From the NCBI RefSeq assembly GCF_016859285.1, contig NC_053417.1:13402706-13466705 (forward strand): DNA of 64,000 nucleotides. The letters run 5' to 3'. This document shows positions 53,701 through 64,000 of the stretch, piece by piece. How positions within the stretch are numbered: position 1 is the stretch's first letter; the number at the start of each line of letters is the position of its first letter. This stretch comes from Xiphias gladius. Taxonomy: Eukaryota; Chordata; Actinopteri; Istiophoriformes; Xiphiidae. The notes below the pieces were generated by a model. That model saw only the letters and a program-made list of their open reading frames with translations, did no database searches and was not told where the DNA came from. The position numbers and the translations under genes are program-made.

Positions 53701-55043
53701 TGGAAACTGGATTTTTTGGATGACTGGAGCAGTCTACTGAATGTGCCTCGAAACCGATCTGCCATGAAAACCATCATGTTACATTAGGAAAGTGTAGTCC
53801 AGTTGTCCTAAATTAAAATAGCCCAAAGATGCCCAGTGTCCCAGAGTTACTAGCACGGGAGTTTGGTTTCATTTTTTGAGACCCACCTCGACTAACACAA
53901 TGTGTCCTAGGATGGTTAAAAAAAAAACTTTGTCCAAACTTTAATAACAAAAATGTGAGTTAGGCTCTTTGACTCCAGCCTGTTGGACTATTAGAACTAA
54001 ACACTGAATGTAAACCATCGTGCCTTCCTTCTTTGGATTAATTTTTTTTCTGTGCCTATAATGTACACTTCTGGCTGGTAAGAGAGACCTGCATTTCGGT
54101 CACAGGCAGGGAAATTAGAAGAAGACAAAATCTGGCAGTAGAAACAGACTTGCTTGTAAAACAATTCAAACAAACACTGGACCTGCAGCACAGTGCGGCC
54201 AAGTCCAGCTGACATCCAGGCTGTTTAAATCTTCACATACTGTACTGATAAAGTACACTTCTGAATAGAGCCTTGTTACTACTTAAATTTTCACAGATCT
54301 GTGTGTATATTTACCAGTCACAATCATAGCTGTCCTTACTGTCTGTATTATCATTCAGGTACTTGACATGTTTGGCTTCTTTGGTCTTTTTGCAGGTGAT
54401 TCAGAAATCCAAGCAATGGTGGCTTGTTTGTAATGCTCGCAATGAGAAAGGAAACGTTCCTCAGAATGTTTTGGAGCCGATGAAGAGCGCCGGGCCCATG
54501 GAAAATCTACCGGTGAGCTGAGTTACAGGTAACCCTGCTGGTAATCGACTCAACAGGTTTAACACATATCATTTTATTCCTTTCACACACAGCGGGAGAT
54601 TCGTGGCCCAGTGACTCTGGATATGTCCTCCACATCTGCAGAGGTGAAAGCCTGGCTGCAGTACAAAGGTTTCTCCAAAATGTGAGTGAACCAAGCCACG
54701 AAGAGACTGAACTTTTAAGATGTCTGTACTGTAAGTAAGGCTTGTATTGCATGATAAGGTGCGATATTCTGTTTTGTACCTTCACATGAACAGCACTGTG
54801 ACCAGCCTCGGGGTGCTGACCGGTAAACTCCTTCTGGGGATGACCAAGGATGAGATAAGGACTGTGTGTCCAGAGGAAGGAGGCAAGGTCTTCTTCCAGC
54901 TTCAGGCCATCAAGTCAGCCATTGCAGTAAGTAATGTGTCATATGCACACACTCACATCCAACTGCAACACATCAGTAATGTTTCATCCTGTTCCTTACA
55001 GCTCGCAAGCGAACCGTCAGGCCTGTACAATGGCCGCTACTAA
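47737..55043 (+). CDS. eps8l3: EPS8-like protein 3 (PTB-SH3-effector adaptor)
   Basis: EPS8 family proteins couple receptor tyrosine kinases to Rac/actin control. Nineteen coding exons: 47737-47774, 48085-48197, 48296-48360, 48464-48622, 49590-49730, 49927-50012, 50141-50274, 50502-50611, 50789-50909, 51057-51133, 51274-51348, 51491-51636, 52373-52589, 53302-53342, 53478-53571, 54396-54512, 54593-54681, 54794-54926, 55002-55043; 665 residues. A PTB domain occupies about 65-195 (HLFTCELDGQEVKTVNDC to ERRSQVFMFQCEETG). An SH3 domain at about 513-568 contains VIYDFRARNNRELSVLKGE, WWLVCNARNEKGNVPQN. A C-terminal effector/SAM-like domain covers about 590-655 (KAWLQYKGFSKITVTSLGVL). A lysine-rich linker (KQKDKSKKEKKSKEN) sits mid-protein. 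Paralogue L3 is chosen from its position beside gstm and ampd2, as in human 1p13.3. Confidence 0.92.
48712..49110. mobile_element. decayed Tc1/mariner-type non-autonomous element
   Basis: Begins CTACACAGCCAAAAGTATGTG and contains CTCTTCTGTGAAAGCTCTCC and CCAAAGGTGTTGGAGGGGTG, known to me as segments of an abundant fish Tc1/mariner-class repeat. Family assignment is from memory. It lies in eps8l3 intron 4. Confidence 0.55.
51963..52110. repeat. imperfect hairpin element, about 45-bp arms
   Basis: AGACATTTTGGGAGAAACGC at the left is inverted at the right (GCGTCTTTCCCAGAATGTCT), with further pairing inward (TTATTCACTG / GAGCAAATAA). A short piece of the repeat family also seen at 10530 precedes it (51916-51949). 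In eps8l3 intron 12. Confidence 0.6.
52626..52790. repeat. dispersed repeat pair, copy 1
   Basis: Homologous in the same orientation to 58131-58275: TTCTGCAGGGTTCAACGAG / TTCTACAGGTTTCACCATG, then AAATTTAAGA / AAATGTAAGA, and GAAACCAGAAGGGATGATAC / AAAACCAGTAGGAATGATAT. In eps8l3 intron 13. Confidence 0.6.
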
Positions 55044-55337
55044 CGACCTACTACCCTGCTCCTTCAGTTTCCTCTTATCCTGAATTTTCAACCCCAGATC
55101 AACATCTGGAATTAATGGGATCAAAATTTGTCCTTTTATGTAAAATGATCTTGCGTGGATGGCTACTTTCAGCGTGAATTAAGCTGCATCAAATCTTGAT
55201 TAAAGTGAAAGTGCTTTTAGTTAATGAAACTTCTGTGTGTTGTGACATGTATGACCAGCAACAACTAATTATTAACTAATTTCTTTCATTTACAATGTAC
55301 TTCTCATTTCCATTAAATTGTGTAAAGTTTTCCTGAT

Positions 55338-55348
55338 AATAAAATAAA
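55338..55348 (+). terminator. eps8l3: tandem polyadenylation signals of eps8l3
   Basis: Two overlapping AATAAA motifs 295 bases after the stop codon, before a T-rich stretch. Confidence 0.6.
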
Positions 55349-55506
55349 ATGTGGGATATTTAAGTTCTATCAAACACTATTCTTCACACAATATCTTGGG
55401 TTAACCATGCGTTTTTAGTAGATACATCTAAAAAGACATTACATTGCTTCAACTGCATTAACTTATACTCATATATTTTGTCCTTAATGTTTCTTACGAT
55501 GTAATT

Positions 55507-55512
55507 TTTATT
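55507..55512 (-). terminator. gstm: candidate polyadenylation signal of gstm
   Basis: TTTATT on the plus strand reads AATAAA for the minus strand, 390 bases beyond the gstm stop. It leaves about 160 bases between the convergent eps8l3 and gstm transcripts. Confidence 0.4.
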
Positions 55513-55897
55513 GTACAGGAAGTGATGTTGAAATTCAAAATGACAGGAACTGTCAAAACAAGATTTACTTTAACGTGTCAAAATTAGTTTCAAATGTAAC
55601 AAAATCAGTTTCAAATGTAACAAAGAGTCATTGCTTCAAATCAAATTAAAGTTTCTAGTCATCCTCATATCACTACAAACTTGATTTTCTTTTTACAAAA
55701 CTCTAATTCATGTAAATATCTAGGAAACTAACATGATTATAGGTCATGAATGCAATATAATGAAACAGTTTTCAGCTTATCAAAAGACAAATGTAACATC
55801 AAATTTTCCCCAGTTCTGAATTTAAGGTTATTGAGTGAATTGCACTTGTGAACATTGTTATTGTAATTATTTCTCCAAGGTACTGAAGTATTCTTCT

Positions 55898-58800
55898 TTA
55901 CTCTTTCTTGTTACCCCATTTGGCCATCTTGTTGTTGACAGGAGTCTTCATGAATCTGTCTGACTTCATGTAAGCAGCAATCTTCTCCAGTGCCTATGAT
56001 GATATGATATTATGCTAAGTCATTTAGAAAAAAAAAAAATTGAACTCTGAACATGGCCAGGCTAGCACATAAACCACTCCACATATACATAGTTTACCTA
56101 CTGACATCATACTCAGACTATCACAACAACACAGAGGAAGAAAAAGGATGCTAGAGTGCAGGATTTCGATGTTTACACTGCAACTTTCAGTGGTAAGTGT
56201 AGGATGAACACTTTAGAGTTCTCACCTCGAAACGGTCTAAAAGATCTTTGAGGTTATTGAAGTCATCCAGGCACGTAGGGTGAAACATCCTGTGTTGATC
56301 CAACAGCTCGTACATAATGAAGTCCACAAAAGTGATCTGTTGTAAATAAAAGCTTTATTAACTAACCGTGTTGAAAGCAAAATAAAAGGCGCAAACTAAA
56401 CTTTAAAGCTACACTAATCAATTGTTTTATATGAACATTCGAATGGCTACATGTTATGTGAAAGGTGAGAGCTAACATTGAAGATCTTACAGAGAATTAT
56501 CATCCAACTCTGCCATGCTCCCTCAGCTCTATTAGGTTTTATAACCCGATTAAGCTCATTGTTTTGGTTTTTCCAGCCCAAAAAGTTTATCGTCATCAGC
56601 TCTCATCTGCCCTGTTTCCAGCAGCAACAGGAAGCAAGAAAAGCTTAAAAAAAGCCGTATGCTAACTGTCCAGCACCAAACAGCAAACAAAATTAACAAC
56701 TAGGTAGTGAACACACTGGGGCACCTAGCAGCTAATAACAGTTATGTTTTTCAAAAGATGAATCCAGATGAAGGCTAATGTTGCTTTGTGTCTGCTGGAT
56801 GTCAGGCAATCATTTGCTAACAAGTTCGCGTATCAGCCCTATAATACGTCAAAAGTGTGTGATTTTCAGCTTGATGTGGCGCTCTACCCCAAGTAGCCCA
56901 ATTACATGTTACTGCAGCTTTAAAAACTTGACGGGTGCTAACAAAGGAAACCTCCAATGTCTGACAGGTGAAATACCTTGTCACCAGCAAACCACTTCCT
57001 GTCTCCCAGGAAATGTGAGAACTGCTTCAGCACGCCTGGCAGCTGCTCAAGGTACCCGGGCCTTATCTTGTCCTGATGTCAAAGAGGTGATGTAGGCATC
57101 AGTTGAGATTCGAAGGCGTAAAATGACAATCAGTGTTGTTTAACCCTTAAGTAGTACTCACAAAGTCAGCGTAGCACAGCCTCACAAAGCCGTTTCTGAA
57201 GTCCATCGCCTGGTTCTCCAAGATGTCCACACGGACCTTCTCATCCTCAGTTTCTCCACCTGTTATCAGTGTTGATAGTGAATGAATAAAAATGGACGTG
57301 AACCTAAAAACAAACAAAAAAAATGCCTCTTTTGAAAAAACAAACACACAATACTTACACATATTGTGCTTGCGAGCAATGTATCTCATGATAGCATTGC
57401 TCTGCACTATCTTCGTGTCTCCATCCTCCAAGTAGGGTAGCTATGGTGAAAGGTTAATCACGACATCATTAGTTGATGTTTTAAACCAGCCTGCTGATGT
57501 CAGTGTTCACAAGTTAAATGCTCTTTCAAAGGTTAAAACTCCCTTACATTGGGAAAGTCCATTCCAAGTTTGTGCTTTTCGTTAAACCAGCAGCTCTTGT
57601 CATAGTTTGGAGCTGTGTAACACAAAAGTATGTTACATGAATAAGCGGGTATTGTTATATGGACACATGCACCACTTATTTCGTTAAAGTTATGACAGCT
57701 TTTTATGTGTTAGTTGAAAAGGTACGTTACCTTCACCACAGACATAAAACTTGTCCTCGTACTTGGTGTCGGTGTACTCCAGCAGCAGGCGGATGGGCTG
57801 GGCGAGCTGCATGAGCGTCCAAAAATCAGATGGGAGAGAGGTTGGTGGCTTTTCAGCTTTTGTATCAACACATCTGAGTTCTGGGGTTTACACATGGATA
57901 TATGCAGATGACATGCATCGACCCCCCCCCTTTTAATTCTGCATGGACTTTGACAACGTTTCGACCACAAATAGTCTTCCTCGGGTATTTGGTCGGAAAG
58001 TTGTCAGGTCACTGCAGAACTGGAGAAGAAGAAATCGGTGCGGGTACTTTTTGCATTTTGTGTGTCTTATTGTTACCCAGCACCTGAAAAAAAATGTATG
58101 GATGTTAATGTGTCTCCTGATGCCTGCAGGATTTCTACAGGTTTCACCATGTTAAATGTAAGACTGTTTGAGACCCTTTTGAAACCATATCAAACTGTTT
58201 CACAGTCATACCGACCAAAAGTATGAAAGATATCAGTGAAAACCAGTAGGAATGATATGGCTTAGAATTATTTACCAGGTGAATTCATTAATTGACATTT
58301 ATGTAACATTTTTAGGTCAGTCCCTCCCAGCTGTATATGTATGTGGTTAACCATTTTCAAAAGTGATATTTGACCGCTTACTTATCAACTGAAGTGGGTT
58401 TATGTTTGCACAGCGAAGTGCTCCGACAATTTTAGCGGCTCTGTTTGGATCACCAGTTTTCTGCCACTTGGCAGAGCTACAAAAGCGTCGTTTATAAGCA
58501 TTTATAGGAGTGAATTTAGTTAAGCTGTTTCCCACTTAACTAATTTTACAGCAGTGCGATCCCACTGGCACTGCTCGCCCAGAGAGAGCGGCTCCAACCG
58601 GTCTGAAATGCCCGATAATGGTGAGTCAAAAACGACCAGGTTAGCTAATATCTCATCTAACGTTAGCTAAGGCACAGTGTGTTCAATTCTAACGCTGACG
58701 TCGTTTACAGCGTCTCCGATAGCAACAAAACGCCCGAAGCACTTGCACGCGGCGCCGCAACGGTTATTCCGAGTTACATACGTTTCAACGAGCGAGGCTC

Positions 58801-58969
58801 AGCCATGACTTCTTATATACTTATTAACACACTAACGTTATGCAGTAAAACGTGCAGTGGCTACGAGAAGTTTGAAAGGCTGCTAACAAAAGGAGCTAAT
58901 TAGTTCACCAACAGTGAAACGCGCCGAACTCACCCCGCGAATATCCCAGTAAGCCAGCTTCATTGTCAT
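55898..58969 (-). CDS. gstm: mu-class glutathione S-transferase
   Basis: Cytosolic enzyme conjugating glutathione to electrophiles. Eight coding exons: 58969-58934, 57806-57731, 57612-57548, 57440-57359, 57259-57162, 57072-56977, 56336-56226, 55993-55898; 219 residues, usual for the class, with the classical eight-exon layout. Key features: catalytic Tyr7 in MKLAYWDIRG; the mu loop region CWFNEKHKLGMDFPNLPYL; the glutathione-binding DGDTKIVQSNAI; and the C-terminal helical domain with KWFAGDKITFVDF. A second in-frame Met (position 3) is an alternative start. The position between eps8l3 and ampd2 matches the human GSTM cluster, here reduced to a single copy within the window. Confidence 0.95.
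56402..56924. mobile_element. inverted-repeat element in gstm intron 6
   Basis: Left end TTTAAAGCTACACTAATCA, right end TTACTGCAGCTTTAAA: imperfect inverted termini about 520 bases apart. No transposase frame. Likely a MITE; family not determined. Confidence 0.5.
58131..58275. repeat. dispersed repeat pair, copy 2
   Basis: Partner of 52626-52790 (shared blocks listed there). Located in gstm intron 1. Confidence 0.6.
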
Positions 58970-58984
58970 GTTGAATCACCTTCC

Positions 58985-59170
58985 GAGACCGAATGTGGCC
59001 GACTGAGACTCAACCGGCTGCTTCAAAAAGCCTGTCGGCGGGAGAGCGAAGGAGAGGTGGGCCGGCTTCTCTCTGCAGCCCGTGAGGAGACAGAGGGGGG
59101 AGGTGGGCGGAGTGAGGCCCGGGCCCGAGGCGGGCCGGGGCCGGGCGGGTCGGTCACGCGCCGTCGCTCT
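58985..59170 (-). promoter_or_regulatory. gstm: CpG island promoter of gstm
   Basis: The most GC-rich stretch of the window, directly upstream of the gstm ATG, with GC boxes (GGGCGG near 59105 and GGGCGGG near 59143) and a run of GGCC/CGGG motifs at 59115-59150. No TATA box. It fits a Sp1-type housekeeping promoter; function is inferred. Confidence 0.6.
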
Positions 59171-62089
59171 GAACCGGCTTTTTTGTTTTCACTAATACAA
59201 CATCTAAAAAACCGTGTGACTGTGTGAACGCAAAAATTTTGGCAGGCAGCCATGTATTCCCACATCCACCTGGCATAAGAAATGTAGGCGACTGACACAG
59301 CGTATTGTGTACGGAAATCCTAGTGCATCCAAAAAGATGCGAAGTCAGGATGAAGCTGCAAGGTCTAGACTTTTCCATGACACAGGAAACCTCAATGAAA
59401 GTCAACTACTGTAATAACCGTACTACAAGAATTTAGGCAGGAATAACTGTGTAAACCTTTTACATAAAGCGAAGGAGTAACCTGCATGCAAAAGAGTTCG
59501 GGAGGTTGCAAACTAATAACGATAAAGATCGACGTTCATTTTTCACTTTAGGGGTGGTAAAACAATACCAACTCAAGGTACGTCTAATGTAGCAATGTAG
59601 TAATATGCAAAAGAATGACAGTTGAGCCTAAAATGAGTTAAATTTGGTTACCCAGTCTTGCTAATCACAAAAAAACAAACAAACAAACAAACAGACAACT
59701 GAGGCTGTTTGAAAATGTACGTGTATTTCCACATGACAAGTGACTCAGACACTGAAGTATCATCTATTATTTCTCAGTCAATCAACTAATCAGTGTTAGA
59801 CCATTTGTTTTAGCACTACCAGACATGACAGTTCCTACACAAATATACAGTCATATTATAAGGTTTACAATACAGTGTTGTGTGAGCTTCTTTAATTTTG
59901 AAAAAGAAAAAAAAGTTGTGTTTGTTATCCATCTGGCTTTTGTGTTGATCTTTTTGCACTTTGACCCACTTTGGTGAGTAACCGCACAATGCAGTCTTTG
60001 TCTCACTTTTCATACTCACTCACTCACGCATATTTCTGCAGAACCGCTACTGATAAACTGCTGAGCCTCAAACAGACCTTATTTTTGTCTTCGTCACTTT
60101 TGCATCCTGCAGTTTTCAGTTTCAGAAGACATTTATTCACTTTCTGAGATGTGCAGACTGTAGGGTGCGAAGCACTCCAACGTCCACAAGGTTTATTCTT
60201 CATAGACACAAATCCTATTAAATAATATTTCACAAACAGCACATATAATTCTCTCGGGAAACATGTAGTGCTTTGAATAGCAACAAATAGCCCTACTATA
60301 ACATTAGGACCCAAAGTGAAGGCAGGAGTTTGAAACAGATTTGTCAAGTTAGCCCACTTTCAGTTCTCTAAAAATGTGTTTGTTCATGGATTTGGCACGA
60401 GTTGAGCCAGTGCAAGGAGCAAAAAACTGACGGAACGGATCATCATGCATCATTCACTGGACTATGACTCAGAAATTTACGCATTTTAAGCATTTCTGTG
60501 TAAAGGACAGATGGTATCTGAACAGAGTTACAATTCGGACTGTCTGTAGAAACAATGTCACAAAACAAGAGTTAGTATAATAAGATGCTACAAGGGGGGT
60601 AGCATTACTGCACACCAGAAACAAATATTGTCTTATCTTCATGCAACCTTACTGAATCACTGTAATGACTGTAAAAAAACAGATAGAATATCACAAGGAG
60701 CAGCTGTGGGGAACATGTTGTTGCTATCATTAACAGTAGCAGGAATACTGGAGATGTGGAGCTTTCTGCCAGTTATACAGCATGAGGTATTGTCCTGTGG
60801 ATAATTATGATAGAAAATGTCAACAGCACCAACAAAAAATCATGTAGTGTCTCTAATCTGACTATTAATAATCTTTAAGGGTTTTTGCATTACATGTTAG
60901 ACAGAGTATGCTGCGGAAGTTTATGATCTGCTAGGTAGTCGGGTCCGTGGCCAGGACTGTAGCAATACTGAGGTCAACAGTTGAAGTTCACCACACCCAC
61001 CAATCCCATCAAATATGCTGACCTAACCAACATTAGTAGGCTAACGTTAGCTGTGCCCGTTAGTTCAGTTAGTTAGGCAAAAGTTACACATGACAGTCTG
61101 TGTAAATCTTTAGTAACAACTAATGTATGTGTAGGGACCAGTTTGTGTGTGTAACCTAAATTTTAGTGATGCGTAAATCTTAGTGAAAAGGTTATAGCTA
61201 CGCTAAATTTGAATTAAAGAACAGGTCTTGGTAACCAATACAAACTAATCTCTAATTACAATAATAATGTCAAAACTTTGTTTCTATTTTCCCAAGAATG
61301 AGTACCAGGTTATATAGCTTTTTCCGGGAAACTTCTCAGGAACTATTATAAAGTGTTGCTGTTTTATCTCTCAAAATGTATGTTTTTTTCTCTGAAAATA
61401 AAGGTCTAAATGCTGTTTCCAAGCCTTCTCCTAACTGTACATTTGTTTATTTTGTAGGGTTAAAAGTTGCCAGATCTAAATATGTGACGTTTATAACTAC
61501 TGGAATCAAAAGTACTCAGTAAATTTTAACTGTCTAATGTAAAACTCCTCCCAAGGTCACTATAACCCCCAATTAAAGATTATCACAAACATGACCTCAG
61601 TGTTCTCAATGTTAGCTACAGCCCTGTACGTAGTTAAGAGGCTTTTTACTTTGAAAAACTGTTCCCAGTTGTCTTCTAAATTCAATCAGTCAGTGTTGTA
61701 TCCAGTGTATACGTTTAAGTAATGGGTCGAATGATGTCAATATTATTCGAGGCTTACTAAAAGAAATGCGGGTTTTTGTACAGAAACTGGCAAAATGTGG
61801 TCACAAACCATGAAAATATAATAATTTAAAAATAAATAGATAAAGATACATTTTGAAATCACCACAAAAAATTAAACAAAGAATGACTCAAAGAAACTAC
61901 AGGAAGTAAACACCGTGGGTACACAGATTGTAGGTCCTCTCTCATATTGCCACAGTAGCACCACTCACAGTCCTATAACAAAGCTTTTCTCTTTTCACAG
62001 GTGTGATACGTTGATATGCAAATCTGTACATAGTCCTGATGTGAAAACAGGGAATGTAGTAAGAATTTTGTTTGTGTTGTGCTGCATAT
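59171..62089. other. gstm-ampd2 interval, probably including ampd2 3' UTR
   Basis: About 2.9 kb of AT-rich sequence with an (AAAC)n-like run near 59668-59692 and no recognised gene. Several TTTATT copies could end minus-strand ampd2 transcripts; none could be chosen. Confidence 0.5.
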
Positions 62090-62541
62090 TCACTTCTCCC
62101 CCCTCACGGCTCCCATACACAGACTGCCCTCCTCCTCGATGGTCTCCAGCTCGTCTGTGCGGATGGCCTGCGTGATTAAATTCAACTCCTCACACATGGT
62201 CTCGTAACGGTACGCCACGCGGATGTCGGGAACGTTGGTGCGTCTGATGTCATTACTCTCCTGTCCCTCCTTGATGTAGTTCGGGCCAAGCCAGTAGCTC
62301 TTTACCTGATCCAGGAGGGGCGTCAGAGTAAAATTAAACTGTCTGCAGAACAGCAGACTGAGTAGGGAGGGATATATTTGTAGACAGTAAAACTAGATAA
62401 TGTGTAATGTGCTGAAAGGATAACTGATACCTTATGAGAGAATCCGCTCATCAGCACACTGTTTCTGGCCAGCTCACACATGTCACAAGAGCTCAGCTTC
62501 CACACCTGAGCAGCAATGCTGTACTCCTCCATCAAGGGCTC
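62090..62541 (-). CDS. ampd2: AMP deaminase 2, C-terminal two exons (partial)
   Basis: AMP deaminase converts AMP to IMP plus ammonia in the purine nucleotide cycle. Exons 62541-62431 and 62305-62090 encode the last 108 residues: [71 protein letters not shown], ending with [22 protein letters not shown] is AMPD2-type; AMPD1 and AMPD3 have SHEEKVKFLG or SHQEKQKFLG there. The remaining gene, including the metal-binding active site, lies beyond the right edge; 62542-64000 appears to be intron. Neighbours gstm and eps8l3 agree with human 1p13.3. Confidence 0.92.
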
Positions 62542-63281
62542 CTTCACAGAGCAAAAGATGAAGATCACAGTATCACAATCAAACTTACACTGACTGTTGA
62601 AGGATTTTTAGGACAATGCAGCATTTTTAGTTAAACCTCAAGCAACCGACTTTTAATTTCACTGTAAATACCCTAAAGTTGTTTACTAATTTTAGGGGTT
62701 TTACAGTAAATTAACAGCTTAGGAAAGGTGGAGGTTTAAAGTGAATTTTGACGGGGAATGCTGTTGAGTGGGACTTTTCTAATAAGGTTCCTATAGTAGA
62801 CAACATACTGTTTTTCCTGCTGTTGAACTGTTTTCATGTCTGCCAGACATTTTTGAATAACTTCTTAGTTTTAGTTGCCTTTGTGTAATTCAAAGTTAAA
62901 TAAAATTCAAGATTTCTGTCCATTTTATGACAACCGTGGTTATTGTTGGTGATAGCAAGTGTGTTTTAACAATACAGGTCTCAGAGTTTCATCTGAAATT
63001 ACCAGTGGAAGCAGAAATGCCACAACAATTTGTGGATCCGTTAATAGCGTACCCACAAATGTTTGAGATTTTGTCCTCCGCATCAAATCCAGTAGATGCA
63101 TGCATCGTTTCCTATGAAGCCCTTGTGTGTGTACCTAACTTGAATCCCACGCAGGAAAGGCAGAGTCTGGCAGTAAAATCCAAAAGCATTATACTGTCTT
63201 GCCTTAATGTCGTTTATGTCTTTTGTAAAGCTCTTTGAATTGCCTTGTTGTTGACAGGAGCTGTACAAATAAACTTGCCGT

Positions 63282-63650
63282 GACGTTTCGCCTCTCATCC
63301 GAAAGGCTTCTTCAGTTCTAACCGACTAGTGTGGAGTTCCAGGTACATGTCCTCTGGTGAGATCAGCAACACTTGTGAGTCGTCGAGGTCACATAAATTG
63401 TTGACCCTCCCGGTCATCATGGGAGTCGTTGGGGTCACATGGGTCAAGGTGTAGATGGGTGTTGACACCTTGAGGGTGGTTAGGGTGACGAGTGAGTTGT
63501 TGACCTACCCTGCTATCATGTGAGTCGGTGAGGTCAAATGAGTCCTGGTGTGGATGGGTGTTCAGCTGTCTGGGGAGTGAACTTAGAACTGCATTGTAGG
63601 TGGCTGTCAGTTAGAGATGAGGAAGTCTTTTGGATGAGAGGTGAAATGTC
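63282..63650. mobile_element. inverted-repeat element with internal duplication
   Basis: Arms GACGTTTCGCCTCTCATCC (63282-63300) and its inverse GGATGAGAGGTGAAATGTC (63632-63650) match at 17 of 19 bases. Inside, two related units of about 85 bases carry GAGTTGTTGACC / AATTGTTGACC, ATCATG and GATGGGTGTT motifs. No ORF. In an ampd2 intron; family unknown. Confidence 0.6.
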
Positions 63651-64000
63651 TTCAAGAACTTCAAGCAAGTCCAGTCGCCTTTGCATAGCACTTACACAAA
63701 ACCTGTTACCAAATAGCCCATTTTTATGTACAAGACTGAAAATAATGTACCCAAAATAAAAAGGTTACTGTTCTTCAACCCATTTCGTTACAGCAATAAC
63801 CCTGGTCTCATTTGAAAGTTAACTCTTAAAATTTTCCAACCAAAAAAGTCAGAGTGAGTATGAGAGATACTGAACCAAAGTAACAGGCACAAACATGATG
63901 GAGATGAGGCTGGTAGTAGTACCAGTACCCTTTGTGTGGAAAACACTCTGGAACCATAGCCACTAGTCTGAAGCAATTCTGTGTCAGCAGCTATTGCAGT

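Overview
The window is a vertebrate, almost certainly ray-finned fish (probably percomorph), nuclear segment. Genes are split into short exons with GT/AG introns. The proteins match vertebrate families at high identity, and the introns carry Tc1-like, hAT-like and small inverted-repeat elements plus long CA microsatellites, which is typical of teleosts. The organism call is inferred from content; no database search was possible. All exon coordinates come from reading splice sites by eye and checking that reading phase is kept across every junction.

Layout, left to right: slc25a33 (+, 1644-8135), a mitochondrial pyrimidine nucleotide carrier; an unnamed SRCR-Ig-Ig single-pass receptor (+, 11563-15745); emd (emerin, -, 23717-18690); an unnamed 749-residue acidic tail-anchored protein (-, 27106-24324); a DNase I-like secreted nuclease (dnase1l1 family, -, 29898-27722); traf3ip3 (-, 37949-32832); atp5pb (+, 40196-46059), the mitochondrial ATP synthase peripheral-stalk b subunit; eps8l3 (+, 47737-55043); a mu-class glutathione S-transferase (-, 58969-55898); and the last two coding exons of ampd2 (-, 62541-62090), which continues past the right edge.

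No operon-like logic links these genes; the value of the order is synteny. The block ampd2-gstm-eps8l3 reproduces human 1p13.3, with atp5pb from nearby 1p13.2. emd and dnase1l1 are neighbours at human Xq28. slc25a33 lies on human 1p36 and traf3ip3 on 1q32. Transcription units meet tail to tail at the SRCR receptor/emd and at eps8l3/gstm, and diverge at traf3ip3/atp5pb.

The least explained items are the SRCR-Ig-Ig receptor, the acidic tail-anchored protein with a possible PP1-docking motif, the long TG repeats sitting directly on two traf3ip3 splice acceptors, and a spliced open reading frame just upstream of eps8l3. Most remaining sequence is intron, UTR or intergenic DNA with decayed DNA transposons. 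I saw no rRNA, tRNA, CRISPR array or retrovirus-like element.
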